Shown piece by piece: positions 40,026 through 50,265 of a stretch of 64,000 nt of DNA. This DNA comes from Alentia gelatinosa. Lineage: Eukaryota; Annelida; Polychaeta; Phyllodocida; Polynoidae. Every line of letters begins with the position of its first letter. Position 1 is the first letter of the stretch. The stretch spans positions 20,880,527-20,944,526 of the forward strand of contig OX465588.1 in assembly GCA_950022655.1 (NCBI GenBank), written 5' to 3'. Under the pieces are notes generated by a model. The model made no database searches. It was not told the origin of the DNA and saw only the letters and a list, made by a program, of their open reading frames with translations. Both the position numbers and the translations under genes were made by a program.

Positions 40026-40350
40026 GATGGCTCTATATTTATACCAGTGACCGCTCCCATGTGCCGGCTTGTCACGTGCCACCAGGTAGATTATCGACAG
40101 GCGGGATTACTGCCGTGGACAATCCCGGATTACCCGGTTATTAGCACGCGGCCATGAAGCGCGGCCATGTCGCTGCTGTAATTAGGGAGGGGCCATGATG
40201 GAGCCATGTGACCTCCGTGCCAGCGGCCTCGCTCTGGGTGGCGTGAGTAGGGTGGGGTCGGTATCCACAAGGAATGCGGCGTTAGAGGGAAGAGTCACAG
40301 AGACTTTAGCACTGCAGGATTACCCAGAAAGAAGACGTCGTTAAGGTGAG
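40026..40350 (+). promoter_or_regulatory. Candidate promoter and untranslated first exon
   Basis: A TATA-like CTATATTTATACC at about 40030 is followed by about 300 bases of much higher GC (CGCGGCCATGAAGCGCGGCC) ending at a donor-like GTTAAG|GTGAGG near 40345. It could supply the 5' UTR exon of the RNF217-like gene, whose start-codon exon has an acceptor at 44777. No transcript evidence is available. Confidence 0.35.
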
Positions 40351-42040
40351 GCTAAGGGAGAGTGTGGAAGAAGAGGAGGGAGTTCTGAAAAGACTGATGG
40401 AACTGGCTTTACAGATAAGTCTCTATAAAAGAGGGTTTATGGAGTCAATGTGAATCTAGTGTTCTTTTCTTTCCGTAAGGGGTATTATTACGACGTATGT
40501 CCTCACAGACACTGATATATCAAGGTGCATAGCACTGTAATTGAAAAATTTGCCCTGGCGTGAAATACCTTTTGGTAAATATAAGAAGGACAGGAATTGT
40601 TTATTTGGAAGTGAAAGTAACCTTAGAAGGAAGGGAACTGGTGATTTGGAAGTGAAAGTGACACAAGTTGCTCTTACCTATAGAGTATCATATCCTGGTT
40701 GCTTATGGTTATTATCCTAAAACGAGGGAGTCGGGCAGATACAGTGGCAGCAATCCCAGTTATATTTCGTTGCATTCACCTTCTCGGAGATTTTGAAATA
40801 CTGAAAATCGTGACGCTTTTTTAGATCATTCTATTAGCTGTTTGACTAGCCTACAACCAGTCGGGGATTATTTTGTAGCTGGTCAGTTGATTTTATATTC
40901 ATGAACATTATGTTACTGCAGTACTTGGATTCAGTTACTTCTTCATTGTAATCACTGCAAGCGGATCATGACATTTTAATATACATTGAGTGTAAATTTG
41001 AATATTAACTGGACCAATTCATATGTGACGACATCACAATCAGACACTTGAGCATCAATTACGCACGAGCATGTGATGAGATAATAAGAACAAAACTGTG
41101 TATTATAGCTTCATCACGTTGTGAGCCTCAGCAGCACTTTGTATATGCTTCATGGCATGAGAAAATAAATGTCGTTTGATTCATCAGACAAGATAAACGA
41201 TTTTATTGCTGATCTACAAAATCACCAAATTATTATCAGAATTGCAAAAGACTATGAGCATACTTCAAGATGAAGCGGTTCAGCACTAACCATCAGGTGG
41301 TATTTAGCAATGATGTACAGGTTCGTCACTTCGAGTTGTGTTCAAGTGTGTTGCCTCGTACAATCGAGAAGTTTTGATGAACATACAATTGACCGGTCCC
41401 TTTATGATCCAATGTGATGTAATGAATAGTAAATTGGACAGTGGGCGCGGTAGATAATGCCTACCAATTAAGGTTTAGCTCACAGGATTGGCTGCGGCTG
41501 TTGTAAATTCTCCATCGTTCACTCACTCCAAAGATCGCTCTATAGAGTCCATATCTAAAAGGAGTCATGAGAGTTTTCTCCACTTATTCTATATTACGCT
41601 GTTCAGGCCTGATTATGAAACCTCTTCTGAACGAGAATTTTTGAAGCAAGTGAATTGATTCTGTCAGACACAGATGGGAAAGGATTTGAATAGGCCCAAT
41701 TCCACCGGCCGCCAAAATGATCAGCAATTTTTAGTAGAGGGGCCATTCATAAAGTATGTGCGCAGGATTTCCAAAATTTTGGACACACCCCCACCCCCTT
41801 TATAAATGGACCCCTAGGCACATAATATAATATGCAATTACGGGGAGAATGGTGCGACCGACTATAATCGAGGGTAAAATATCCGAGATTTTGTTAATCC
41901 ATGATCTGTTTCAACCTCCCGGCTGACATTTGTTCCCTCTTGTAGATCTCACAATTCCAACCAAATCAACCCGTGTTGCATTGACCGGTGACATTTTGAC
42001 GGAAATAAATAGAAAATGAAATCGGTCGCCGATTTTTTTT
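40351..42040. other. Intergenic or 5' intron, no gene supported
   Basis: AT-rich sequence without domains. 41700-41815 looks repeat-like (CCCCCACCCCCTTTATAAATGGACC). Confidence 0.4.
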
Positions 42041-42145
42041 CCTATTTCCACTTGCCGACTTCTTACAAAAACGATTGTTATAAATTTGTTGTTGGTGGCC
42101 GACAAATTTATTGGAGGCCAAAATAAGTCGGCAGGTGGAAACAGG
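42041..42145. repeat. Small foldback element
   Basis: Arms CCTATTTCCACTTGCCGACT (left) and AGTCGGCAGGTGGAAACAGG (right) pair with few mismatches, with an inner GGTGGCC/GGAGGCC region. Confidence 0.75.
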
Positions 42146-42355
42146 CTTATAGCCCCCTCTGTGAAGAGTGAAAGTATATCCACCTAATATGGAGTGGCCC
42201 ATGTACACCTATTCTCGGTTCTAATCTCGGTCATACACAGAGCGAAGATTACGGAAAGACGTACTTTGTGTACAAAATATTGCATGAGAAGATCGATGGT
42301 TATTCTCTCTTATCTTTGATAATTTGATTGTGCAAAGATGAATATTAAATGCAAT

Positions 42356-42490
42356 ATTAACTGGTTTCAGATAAAGGCCGTCGCAATCTCCTCAGACTAG
42401 ATTCTTCATAATATCCTCGCATTCGCTCGGGAATTATTACCCTCTAGTCCTCAGATATCATGACTGCTTGTACTTTAATATTAAGTATGT
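42356..42490. repeat. Degenerate family A1 hairpin
   Basis: AACTGGTTTCAGATAAAGGC and ATATCCTCGCATTCGCTCGG match the left arm and loop of the 20.4 kb and 43.8 kb hairpins. The right arm is strongly diverged and no box precedes it. Confidence 0.7.
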
Positions 42491-42629
42491 GTTGTAGAGA
42501 TAATTTGCATTCATTGGAAGAGCTTTCTCCGAAAGAAGTGAATACTTCTTTTTAAATAAAGCTAAATTCAATGCTGTACTTAAGAATTTCGTGAGACAAA
42601 CTTTCGAAAACACCATTGTGTCATATTTA

Positions 42630-42848
42630 GGGGGCCGTTGAATAATCTAGGATCGTACATATAAAGACCCTTTTCTGTAGATCGCCCAAGGGTTATCGTT
42701 TAATGATACGTTTGTTGGCTAAGACAGTCTTAGCTGTCCATAAGGTCGTCCAGAAGTGCTGAATTAAATTGACCAACATCGTCCCTGGGTCTCCTTGGTG
42801 TACAGGAAAGGGTCTCCATGTAGGATCCTAGATTATTCAACGGGTCCC
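42630..42848. mobile_element. Small TIR element (MITE)
   Basis: Left end GGGGGCCGTTGAATAATCTA and right end TAGATTATTCAACGGGTCCC are inverted repeats of about 28 bases bounding 219 bp with no ORF. Confidence 0.75.
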
Positions 42849-43579
42849 TGGGCAGGGCAGGTACCTGAGATAGACAAAGGCTATGGTGTGTGGTCAAGCG
42901 TAGCATGAGTGTGCTGATTAATTCACGCGTCTGTGCACGTACCGTGACCACTGCAGCACACGTGCCTTCACTTCACACGCACTCCACCGTTACCCCACAC
43001 GTGCACATGCATGTCCCGGTTAGTTCCAGTTTGTGCTATTCCAGTGTTAACCATTGCCCCATAACGGCAATGACCTAAATCATCGACCTAGTGCCTCAGA
43101 TATATATTCAGAGGTGTTGGAGAGTTCAGACACCTTGGCCTATTCATCACACATAGGAAATCTAGGTCCACCCTGGTAGGTAGGAAAACGTTCTTGGTTA
43201 TTTCAGGTGACAGATTTAATGGGGTTCATGAAATTTTCAAAGTGGCGCATGTGGTGAATGTGGTGTGGCCAGTCTTCCTATATTTTTTTCTTCTGCAATT
43301 TGACGGGATCTAGGTAGGCCATGTGCACCCATTTGTCTCAATATACAATATAAATGTATGTATTTATGTATGTGTGTATGTATGTATGTGGATCGCTACC
43401 AGCAAATTCACATTATGTCAACTTTTCTTAGTACTATTTATCATCTAATGCTACATATCGTACAATTAGGACAAACTCTTTAGATGAGTATAAGATAGCT
43501 AAGTGTTACGTGACAAGATGGATCTTCACCTATGACAAGGTAGAGGAGCTCAGCGGTTATATGGCAGAACTGAGATTTA
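42849..43579. other. Intergenic, nothing certain
   Basis: Holds a short ATGT/TATG repeat at 43355-43392. No exon or known repeat otherwise. Confidence 0.4.
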
Positions 43580-44252
43580 TTATCCACCTAATACAAAGTG
43601 TCCATAGAAAAGGCATAGGGAGTTTGTATGGACATACCCGGAGCATACGGATATGCTGTATGCTCCGGGTGGCGCATACGGAAAAACAGTGCGTACAGAA
43701 AGATAGTGCATAACTAAAATGAACTAATAGTGACATGCCACTTGCCCAGAAAAGGTGGATAATAAATACAATATAGACTGGTTTCAGATAAAAGCAGTTG
43801 TATGCTCCTCGGAGTTGCCCCTGCGCAATATCCTCGCATACGCTCGGATATTGCTACGCGTCAACTCCTTGGAGCATACGGCCGCTTGTATCTGAAACCA
43901 GTCAATATTGTGTATTTATTACCCACCTAATACGGAGTCTCCATGCTAAGCCTATGGAGCCTACAGATCGCTACTGAGTAGAATACGGACCTCCGGAATC
44001 TCCTAGGAGAATATGGCTTTTTGGGCCACCTGACGGGCATTATAGGAACTAAATTATATAAACAATGCAGAGCGCTTGGGTCGAATTTATAATTATTTAC
44101 AAGATTTTTTCCCTAATAATTACTCGAAAGGTGATTAATAAATACAACATTACCATGATTTCGATCTGAGTGGCCGTATTCTCCTTGTAGTTGACACGTA
44201 GTAAAACTCCGAGCGATCTCGGCATCTCAAATCGAAATCATGGTAATATTGT
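43580..44252. repeat. Composite array of two foldback families (A1 then A2)
   Basis: A1 box 43580-43762 and A1 hairpin 43776-43903 (near-identical to 20212-20533) are followed 13 bases later by an A2 box starting TTATTACCCACCTAATACGG (43916 to about 44142) and an A2 hairpin at 44151-44245 (TACCATGATTTCGATCTG ... ATCGAAATCATGGTA) that has lost part of one arm. Both hairpins end in AATATTGTG. Confidence 0.88.
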
Positions 44253-44777
44253 GTGTATCTAGCTTTCGATTGAAGATGCCAAACAACATTTCGCAGAGTT
44301 CCAGCAATGCAAGCTCCTGAGCCACATACCACGTGGTATTTGATATTGATTTGAGATGAACTTTGACATGAACCGATGGTTTTTTTTTCAAATATTGAGA
44401 GCATTTGAATCATTACCCTCTACAAGTGGGTGCCAGTGACTTTATAAAACCATCTTTTGATAGGAATACCAGTGCAAAATGCATTTTTTCTATTAGAGAG
44501 TTTTGTATCAGTAGAATTTCTAGCATTCTGACTTGAACTAGGTAATGTTGTATAACGTCATTTCTGTTCTCCGTCTGGATGTATATGCACAACCATCTTC
44601 CGCTGATAAAGTAGCAGAAAACAATAATTGTCAAAAGTATATGTATGTAGATACTCGAGTAACCGTTGTGTAAGTTGTGATTGAAGGAGAATGACGTCAT
44701 AACGTCCCCGGGAGTGGGAAAGCAGTACTTCTCACCTATTGTCAGTCAATACCCATTATGTTCCTTCCCCTTTTTAG

Positions 44778-45716
44778 GTATCTATGTTCGGGGAATGATG
44801 ACGAAAGCGCAGTCTAGCGGCAATGGCAGAAATTAGCACCGACAGGGGATCTCGGAGTGCGTCCCAGCAGGCGGCAGATGGTACGCTGGTTCCTCAACAT
44901 GAGCCAGATGAAGCTAATCATGAAGCTGGTACCGTCACGGTCTACCAGGCACAGCCGGGGACGCTGGACACGGCCCGGCTGTTGGCCACCAGGGACGCCG
45001 CCGTCAGTACCGACCTAAACCATCACGAAAATGGCGCCTTTTACGAGAATAACGCCGGGGATGGGGATCCCGAGCCCGGGCAGCCGGACCTCCCGACGAC
45101 CGAGGGGCTGGCCGAGATGACGTTGGCCCCATCCGCTCTGGCTTTCTCCGTAGATCACTTCTCAGACGAGGGCGAGCTGACTAGAGGAGTGTCCTCCACC
45201 AATCTCCTCCAGGACCAGTACGAGGAACCGGAAATCATCATTCACAGTGTGCCTTCCGGTCACAGCGGAGCGGAAGAGGGCAGCCCCACATGCGCCATTT
45301 GCCTGGGATGGGAGGACGTAGAACGCAGGCCCTGCTGCTCTGCGTATGCGTGCTCGTCCTGCGCGAGATTTCACGTGACGACACAGATTAGTATGGGTAT
45401 CCTCGCCATCGAGTGTCTCAGCTGTGACACCATCTTACAGGAAGCGGAAGTGCTCGCTAGTCTCGACCCTGCCATGACCCGGACATACAAACTGTTGAGG
45501 AGAATGCGCGCGCAGGCGCTGCGCAAAGGCACAGCCAAAGTTGACGGAAGTGACGACACTGACGTCGGGTCGGGGGATGAGGAGCACGGAATCCATTGTC
45601 TGAGTAGCGACGATGAAACCGGAAGTGATGCGGAATCCGGGAACATGGCAGCTTGGGCGGAAGAGGAGGATCAGGTGACTGGGCTGGCCAACGCCAGACG
45701 CTGCCCGCAATGCCAG
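44778..45716 (+). CDS. RNF217-like: RNF217-like exon with 5' UTR, RING1 and acidic linker
   Basis: Acceptor CCCCTTTTTAG at 44777, 45 bases of UTR, then ATG at 44823. It is GC-richer than its surroundings. It ends at TGCCAG|GTGAGT in phase 0, just after the first two Zn ligands of RING2. RING1 through to RING2 is one unbroken frame, so the IBR is not merely in an overlooked exon. Confidence 0.85.
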
Positions 45717-47466
45717 GTGAGTCCAGAATAGATATAGACGATTTTCCCGTAATCAGTGGCTTTGAGCCCGTAATCAATGGTGTCTAATCCGTAATCGATT
45801 GTTATGGTTTCTGATAACATAGAAACAACGGAGAATGTTTTAATGTGTGGCACCATGTATTTCTAATAGGGGTTCTTTATTCGATGGATTGCAATTCCAT
45901 GCAATAACCTTTATTCCTATATGCCCATTGGCGAACAATCTATAGTTACATACTGCTGCTAGGGGTACAGTAACTATGAGTTTTGTATCGAGGCTGACGT
46001 TTTCGTACCAGGCTAACGTTTTCGTCCCAGGCTCACCACATACTATATATCGTGATAAATCGTTTGATGTAGCAAAAAACGGACACACTGGTCAACTCAG
46101 GCTGATTATCACAAATAACCCAGAAAACTATTATAAAGATTGCAAATGGTGTAAAAGTACAGGCAAATGCTAGCTAGCAAAATGTAAACATACTACATCG
46201 CAGTGGCTATGACGTTTCCGTGACGTTGTCGCATAGCAACCTGCATAGCAACCTGTATGGTTGCTAGGAAAAGGGCTGGAAATGGGCGGGAAGAAAACAT
46301 GGGGGCAGGAGTTACTCGATAAGGATAGGCATGGCTCCTTGGACTATAGTAGGTAAAGAAATAACCATTTCTATTGATATTTGAAGGAATATAGGAATAC
46401 GGAAACCAAGTACCGGTGAAAGAAAGTCAAAGTTACTCGGTAAGGCTTGGAAAAAATTACTGCCCGCGGCCAAGGCCTTGGGCAGTAATTTTTCCAAGCC
46501 TTACCGAGTAACTTTGACTCTCACCGGAACATAGTTTCCCTCTAACATGGCCACCTTAAAGCGGTAATGCTTATCATATCTGCGAAGTCATCTATTATAA
46601 TTAGTGGTGAGGAATGTATTTAGATACATCTATTGATTTGACATTTTTGCAGATCTACATTCAGAAGAGGGCTGGGTGCTATAATATAAAATGCCCGCTT
46701 TGCGGGATAAAGTTCTGCTATAAGTGCGGCGAGCGACTTCCACACGACATGTCCCTCCACCGGAACCGGAACCTTACCGTTCACCGGCCCTGGGTGCGCT
46801 GTCATGGCTGCGGGCTCTGCTGCTCCAAGTTCTGCTCGGGACTTAGAGACTGTGAGTACTAAGTAATTGCACCCACGAAATTCACATTGCAGGGCTAAGC
46901 AAAAAAGTTCAGCCGAAACACAGTTTTATATGTTTTTACACATAATACATTAACCAATGACTTTAAATTTACTTGTATGGTTAATCAAAACAACGAATCA
47001 GTTATGGTATAATTGGTTCTCTTGGAAACTTCAATTTTACTTTCTACATTTATTGACGTATTTTGAGACATTAATGTAATGGGTAGGGGATTAAGCATCT
47101 GCCATCTTACAAAGAAGCTGCAACCACTATCTAAACACCCCGTTATAAAAAGGAAATTATCCGAAAGTTAAGTTGAAAATGAAACAATTATTTCTAATTA
47201 CACATATATAACTGACAAATATAGTATAACATAGTCCCAAATAATCACTAAATATTCACAGACATTATTTTTCAGTTGATCCTTTGAGAGTGGATACAAC
47301 AGAGCACATGTTCAGACGGTGCTACGTTTACTTGATATTCTCTCTCGTGCTGTGAACAGGTTGCTGCTCACGGCGCTGGCTTCAGGTGGTGCGGCTGGCC
47401 GCTTGCTTCCTGCTCCTGGCTCTGCTCGCCTTTCTCGTCCTCCACTTCTCGGGTATTGTCTTGTGA
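44778..47466 (+). CDS. RNF217-like: RNF217-like RBR-type E3 ubiquitin ligase lacking an IBR, tail-anchored
   Basis: Start codon 44823 (GGCAATGG); coding exons 44823-45716, 46653-46851, 47360-47466, giving 399 residues. An acidic, disordered N-terminus is followed by RING1 at 157-201 (CAIC, RRPCCSAYACSSC, ECLSC), a 92-residue acidic Ser/Asp/Glu linker, RING2 at 294-323 (CPQCQIYIQKRAGC, KCPLC, FCYKC), a Cys-rich segment, and a hydrophobic C-terminus 377-399 (LAACFLLLALLAFLVLHF). RBR ligases take ubiquitin from E2 at RING1, pass it to a RING2 Cys (here C307) and then to substrate. RING1 and RING2 resemble RNF217, a membrane-anchored RBR. Odd points: no IBR cysteines, and the His usually two residues after the catalytic Cys is Asn309. 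Activity may be altered or lost. Residues 1-364 are firm; the last exon choice is less sure. Confidence 0.8.
45717..46652. other. RNF217-like intron 1
   Basis: Mostly occupied by a family D foldback repeat (listed). A Val/Asn-rich frame at 45976-46173 belongs to that repeat. Confidence 0.6.
45930..46540. repeat. Two-part foldback repeat, family D copy 2
   Basis: The 5' module (ACTGCTGCTAGGGGTACAGT, GGCTATGACGTTTCCGTGACG, TTGATATTTGAAGGAATATA) matches 32040-32550. The hairpin at 46427-46517 has arms TCAAAGTTACTCGGTAAGGC / GCCTTACCGAGTAACTTTGA and the same inner TTACTGCCC/GGGCAGTAA stem. Confidence 0.85.
46653..46851 (+). CDS. RNF217-like: RNF217-like exon 2: RING2 and Cys-rich segment
   Basis: IYIQKRAGCYNIKCPLCG, then FCYKCGERLPHDMS completes RING2 begun in the previous exon. 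It continues with a Cys-rich stretch (RCHGCGLCCSKFC). Donor GAC T|GTGAGT, phase 1. Confidence 0.88.
47276..47355 (+). CDS. RNF217-like: Possible alternative last exon of the RNF217-like gene
   Basis: After acceptor TATTTTTCAG at 47275, the phase-1 frame reads DPLRVDTTEHMFRRCYVYLI, then FSLVL and TGA (47353-47355). It also fits the phase of the preceding donor and ends in a short hydrophobic stretch. It would compete with the exon at 47360; which one is used cannot be decided from sequence. Confidence 0.35.
47360..47466 (+). CDS. RNF217-like: RNF217-like last exon: C-terminal membrane anchor
   Basis: Phase-1 continuation from 46851 reads CCCSRRWLQVVRLAACFLLL, then ALLAFLVLHFSGIVL and TGA. Basic residues before a hydrophobic end fit a tail anchor, as in RNF217. 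Acceptor: TTCTCTCTCGTGCTGTGAACAG. The neighbouring open frame starting at 47319 is a shifted shadow. Confidence 0.65.
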
Positions 47467-47760
47467 CGTCACAACTAGACCGCACGTCGCCTCTTCTTCA
47501 CGAGCGTCTCGGTCGCGCAGGCGCGACGACGTAGCGTCTTCACCTCGTGGAGTCGCCAGTTTAAAGCCTGATGGAGCACCCAGTTCTTTCTTCTGTTGTT
47601 GGTACCTGTTTATGAAACTTTCACTGTGTTATCTAGTGATTCAATACAGGACCATGGACTTGAGGAGCAGTAGCACTCAGAGAAGACGAATCACGTGGTA
47701 TCAACGTGTAACTATAAAGACAGAAAACAGTGGTATTGCACATTGTTATTATATATCTGT
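47467..47760 (+). other. Probable 3' UTR of the RNF217-like gene
   Basis: GC-rich at first (CGTCTCGGTCGCGCAGGCGC), then mixed. The nearest AATAAA I noted is far downstream at 48356-48361, so the UTR end is uncertain. Confidence 0.35.
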
Positions 47761-48016
47761 GGGCGAATGTCTATCACAGACTGCCCACTACTAGGGGTGC
47801 AGTAAAAATAATGTTCGCGCCCACTGTAATTGCGACTATGTAAGTCATCAAAATAACGTTTTTCTATCGATTTGAGGTATATAATAATAAGCAAACGTCC
47901 TGACTTTGGGCGAAACGGTTTTCGTTCTCGATCAGTCCTTGATTTCATGCAGCCTTCCGCCTATGGCATCAGGCCGTGTGAAATCAATGACTGACCTCGA
48001 ACGAGAACCATTTCAC
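47761..48016. repeat. Foldback repeat, family E (shares 5' module with family D)
   Basis: The left part (CCACTACTAGGGGTGCAGTA, TATCGATTTGAGGTATATAA) is related to the family D 5' module. The hairpin at about 47911-48015 is different: GAAACGGTTTTCGTTCTCGA pairs with TCGAACGAGAACCATTTC, and an inner TTGATTTCA/TGAAATCAA stem follows. Confidence 0.75.
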
Positions 48017-50265
48017 CTACAGTCAGTACGTTTTCTGATAATACACTACCATAACTCGATAATCTCCTTAATATTTTCTCAATTTTCTATCAATTCAACA
48101 TTTATCCTGTCCTTGTGTATATTACTCTGAGCGATAAAACATCTTCGACACTATTACCTTTAAAAAATATCAGTTCTGGAAGGGTTGGGTAATCTTAACA
48201 TGTTTGATGAACAAGGAGAGTGCAGTATTAAAAGGATTTTAAGATTACCAGCACTTACTTTCAAAACCAAATTCTATATAGGACCATTGATGGAAAATAT
48301 TACCACCATGCATCACCTCTAACTATATACTGCCGGCCACCAACAACGGCTACACAATAAATGATAAGTTACCATATATATATACTTGATTGTTACTATG
48401 ATATCCATTCTCTGTGACACCCCGCCCTCTGATATTTACACCTTTGAGATATTATCTCCTAAGTGGGGACATTTTATCTGACATAATATCTAACTTCATT
48501 TACCAGCAAATCCTGTGGCGAGAAAGTGGTGAAAGTAAAATTGCTCAGCTGTCTTGCGGTATTCAGGCAAGCAGCTTGGGTCTCACAATGTATGCTTACT
48601 CCGTCATAGGCTACTTCTGTGTCACCAAGCGTCCGTGATAAGCGAGAAGTCATACCTTCGTCAATTTAACAAGAATTCAAACAACTTACAACCACATTTG
48701 TCATATAACGACTACGCAAACTATGTCTTGAAGTCCCAAGTGATTGTATTAATTCTGAGCCTGGTGAATTTTGGAAAACTTGTCAGTGAGTCATGAGAAG
48801 TCTCGTACAGTATACGCAACTCTTGTCAATTATACATGTTCATGTATAAAGATTATTGAAATGTTATTGGTAACTGTATAAGCAAATCATATGGTCTGCG
48901 GTATGTGTGTTGCATAGACGTGTATAAGCAAGCAATATTACCCGAATTGTATTATGTCGAGAGGGTGATAATAGGTATGAGAATGAGGTCAGACGCACAG
49001 AATTCAGTCAGAATTGACTCTTGCCAGATGCACAGTATTGAAAGTACCTCACTACGTAAACCATAAACATATACTATGTCTATGGGAATACACACTAGCT
49101 CAACGATATCCTGGAGGATGAAAGACTGCCAATCCTATACGTATAACTATATCTATATATTATGAAAATACATACTGGATGTGTACTTATATATATATAT
49201 ATATATAACTGATCTAGATATACCACTATTTCCCCATTATGATTGGGTAGCTCAATGATATTGTCAACAAAGGAATTGTTTACATTGTTAAAATGTTGCA
49301 ATAAAGAAATCGTATCTTCATATATTTGTAATTGTGTTAACATATCCTAGACATGTTTGATAATTTAATCAATCGGAAAATATTGCTTAGACAAGATGCA
49401 ATATGATGCAAGACTGAGATGTGGTATAATACATATCAAAAGGCAGTCAAATATGATGCAATATTAGGATAAATTAATTTCTACTTGTTTATTTACTTAT
49501 CTAGCTATTCCGAGATCCATATTGATATCTAGTATATATTTCAAGTTGGGTCTTCCTCCTTTTAGATATATCGAGATATGGGTTTAAATTAGCGAAACTG
49601 TGCATGCACTCAAAAAGTATTGAAGAAAATGTGTGAAAGGGAATACTACAGTATATACGAGTCCAAAGAGGCGTCAATTATACATGACTAAAATTTAGAG
49701 CTCTCGTACCTTTTCTTGAATCTTATATTTTCTTAAGGACAAACAACGCTTGCTCAAGTATTAAGGTCCTAAATTGAAATTGCAGACTAGAAACATGAAT
49801 CCTAACAAAGAACATAAAAGTGATATTCCTATATGGATCGGAAACCCAATCGTTGAACAATGTGGGCGTCCATAAAAATGTCCAAGCGAGAATGCACAAC
49901 TCTGCTCATTCCGATCCTATTAAGAACTACATTGAAGATAAATCAGTGTGGATAGTACCAGTGAATAAGAAAAGTTCGACGACTGTATGGTGCACGCTGT
50001 CATTCAACAATCCTTCTCGCTGTTGTTAACCATGTCGTTATTAGTGATCCAAGGCAACAGTACAAGGATTGAGTACAGTTATAGGGCATAGACAGGTTCT
50101 ATAATTTGTGGGGAGAATGTTACCTACACCTCTTTCTGCAGTCTGCTATGGGCCTAAAACAAGAGTAGGGTGGGGTGAGGGACCCTAAAATATTATTATC
50201 AAGAACTCTATCACGTCAGAATCCCTTTTAAGATCAGAACACCCTCCTTGTTGTACATATCTATT
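48017..50265. other. Intergenic, no gene supported
   Basis: AT-rich. Small frames at 48414-48638 and 49820-50029 have no recognisable domains. A short (TA)n run lies at 49189-49206. Confidence 0.5.

Noticed and set aside
47319..47534. Open frame overlapping the end of the RNF217-like gene
   Set aside because: Out of phase with the upstream exon and without a membrane anchor; the frame from 47360 fits phase and topology better.
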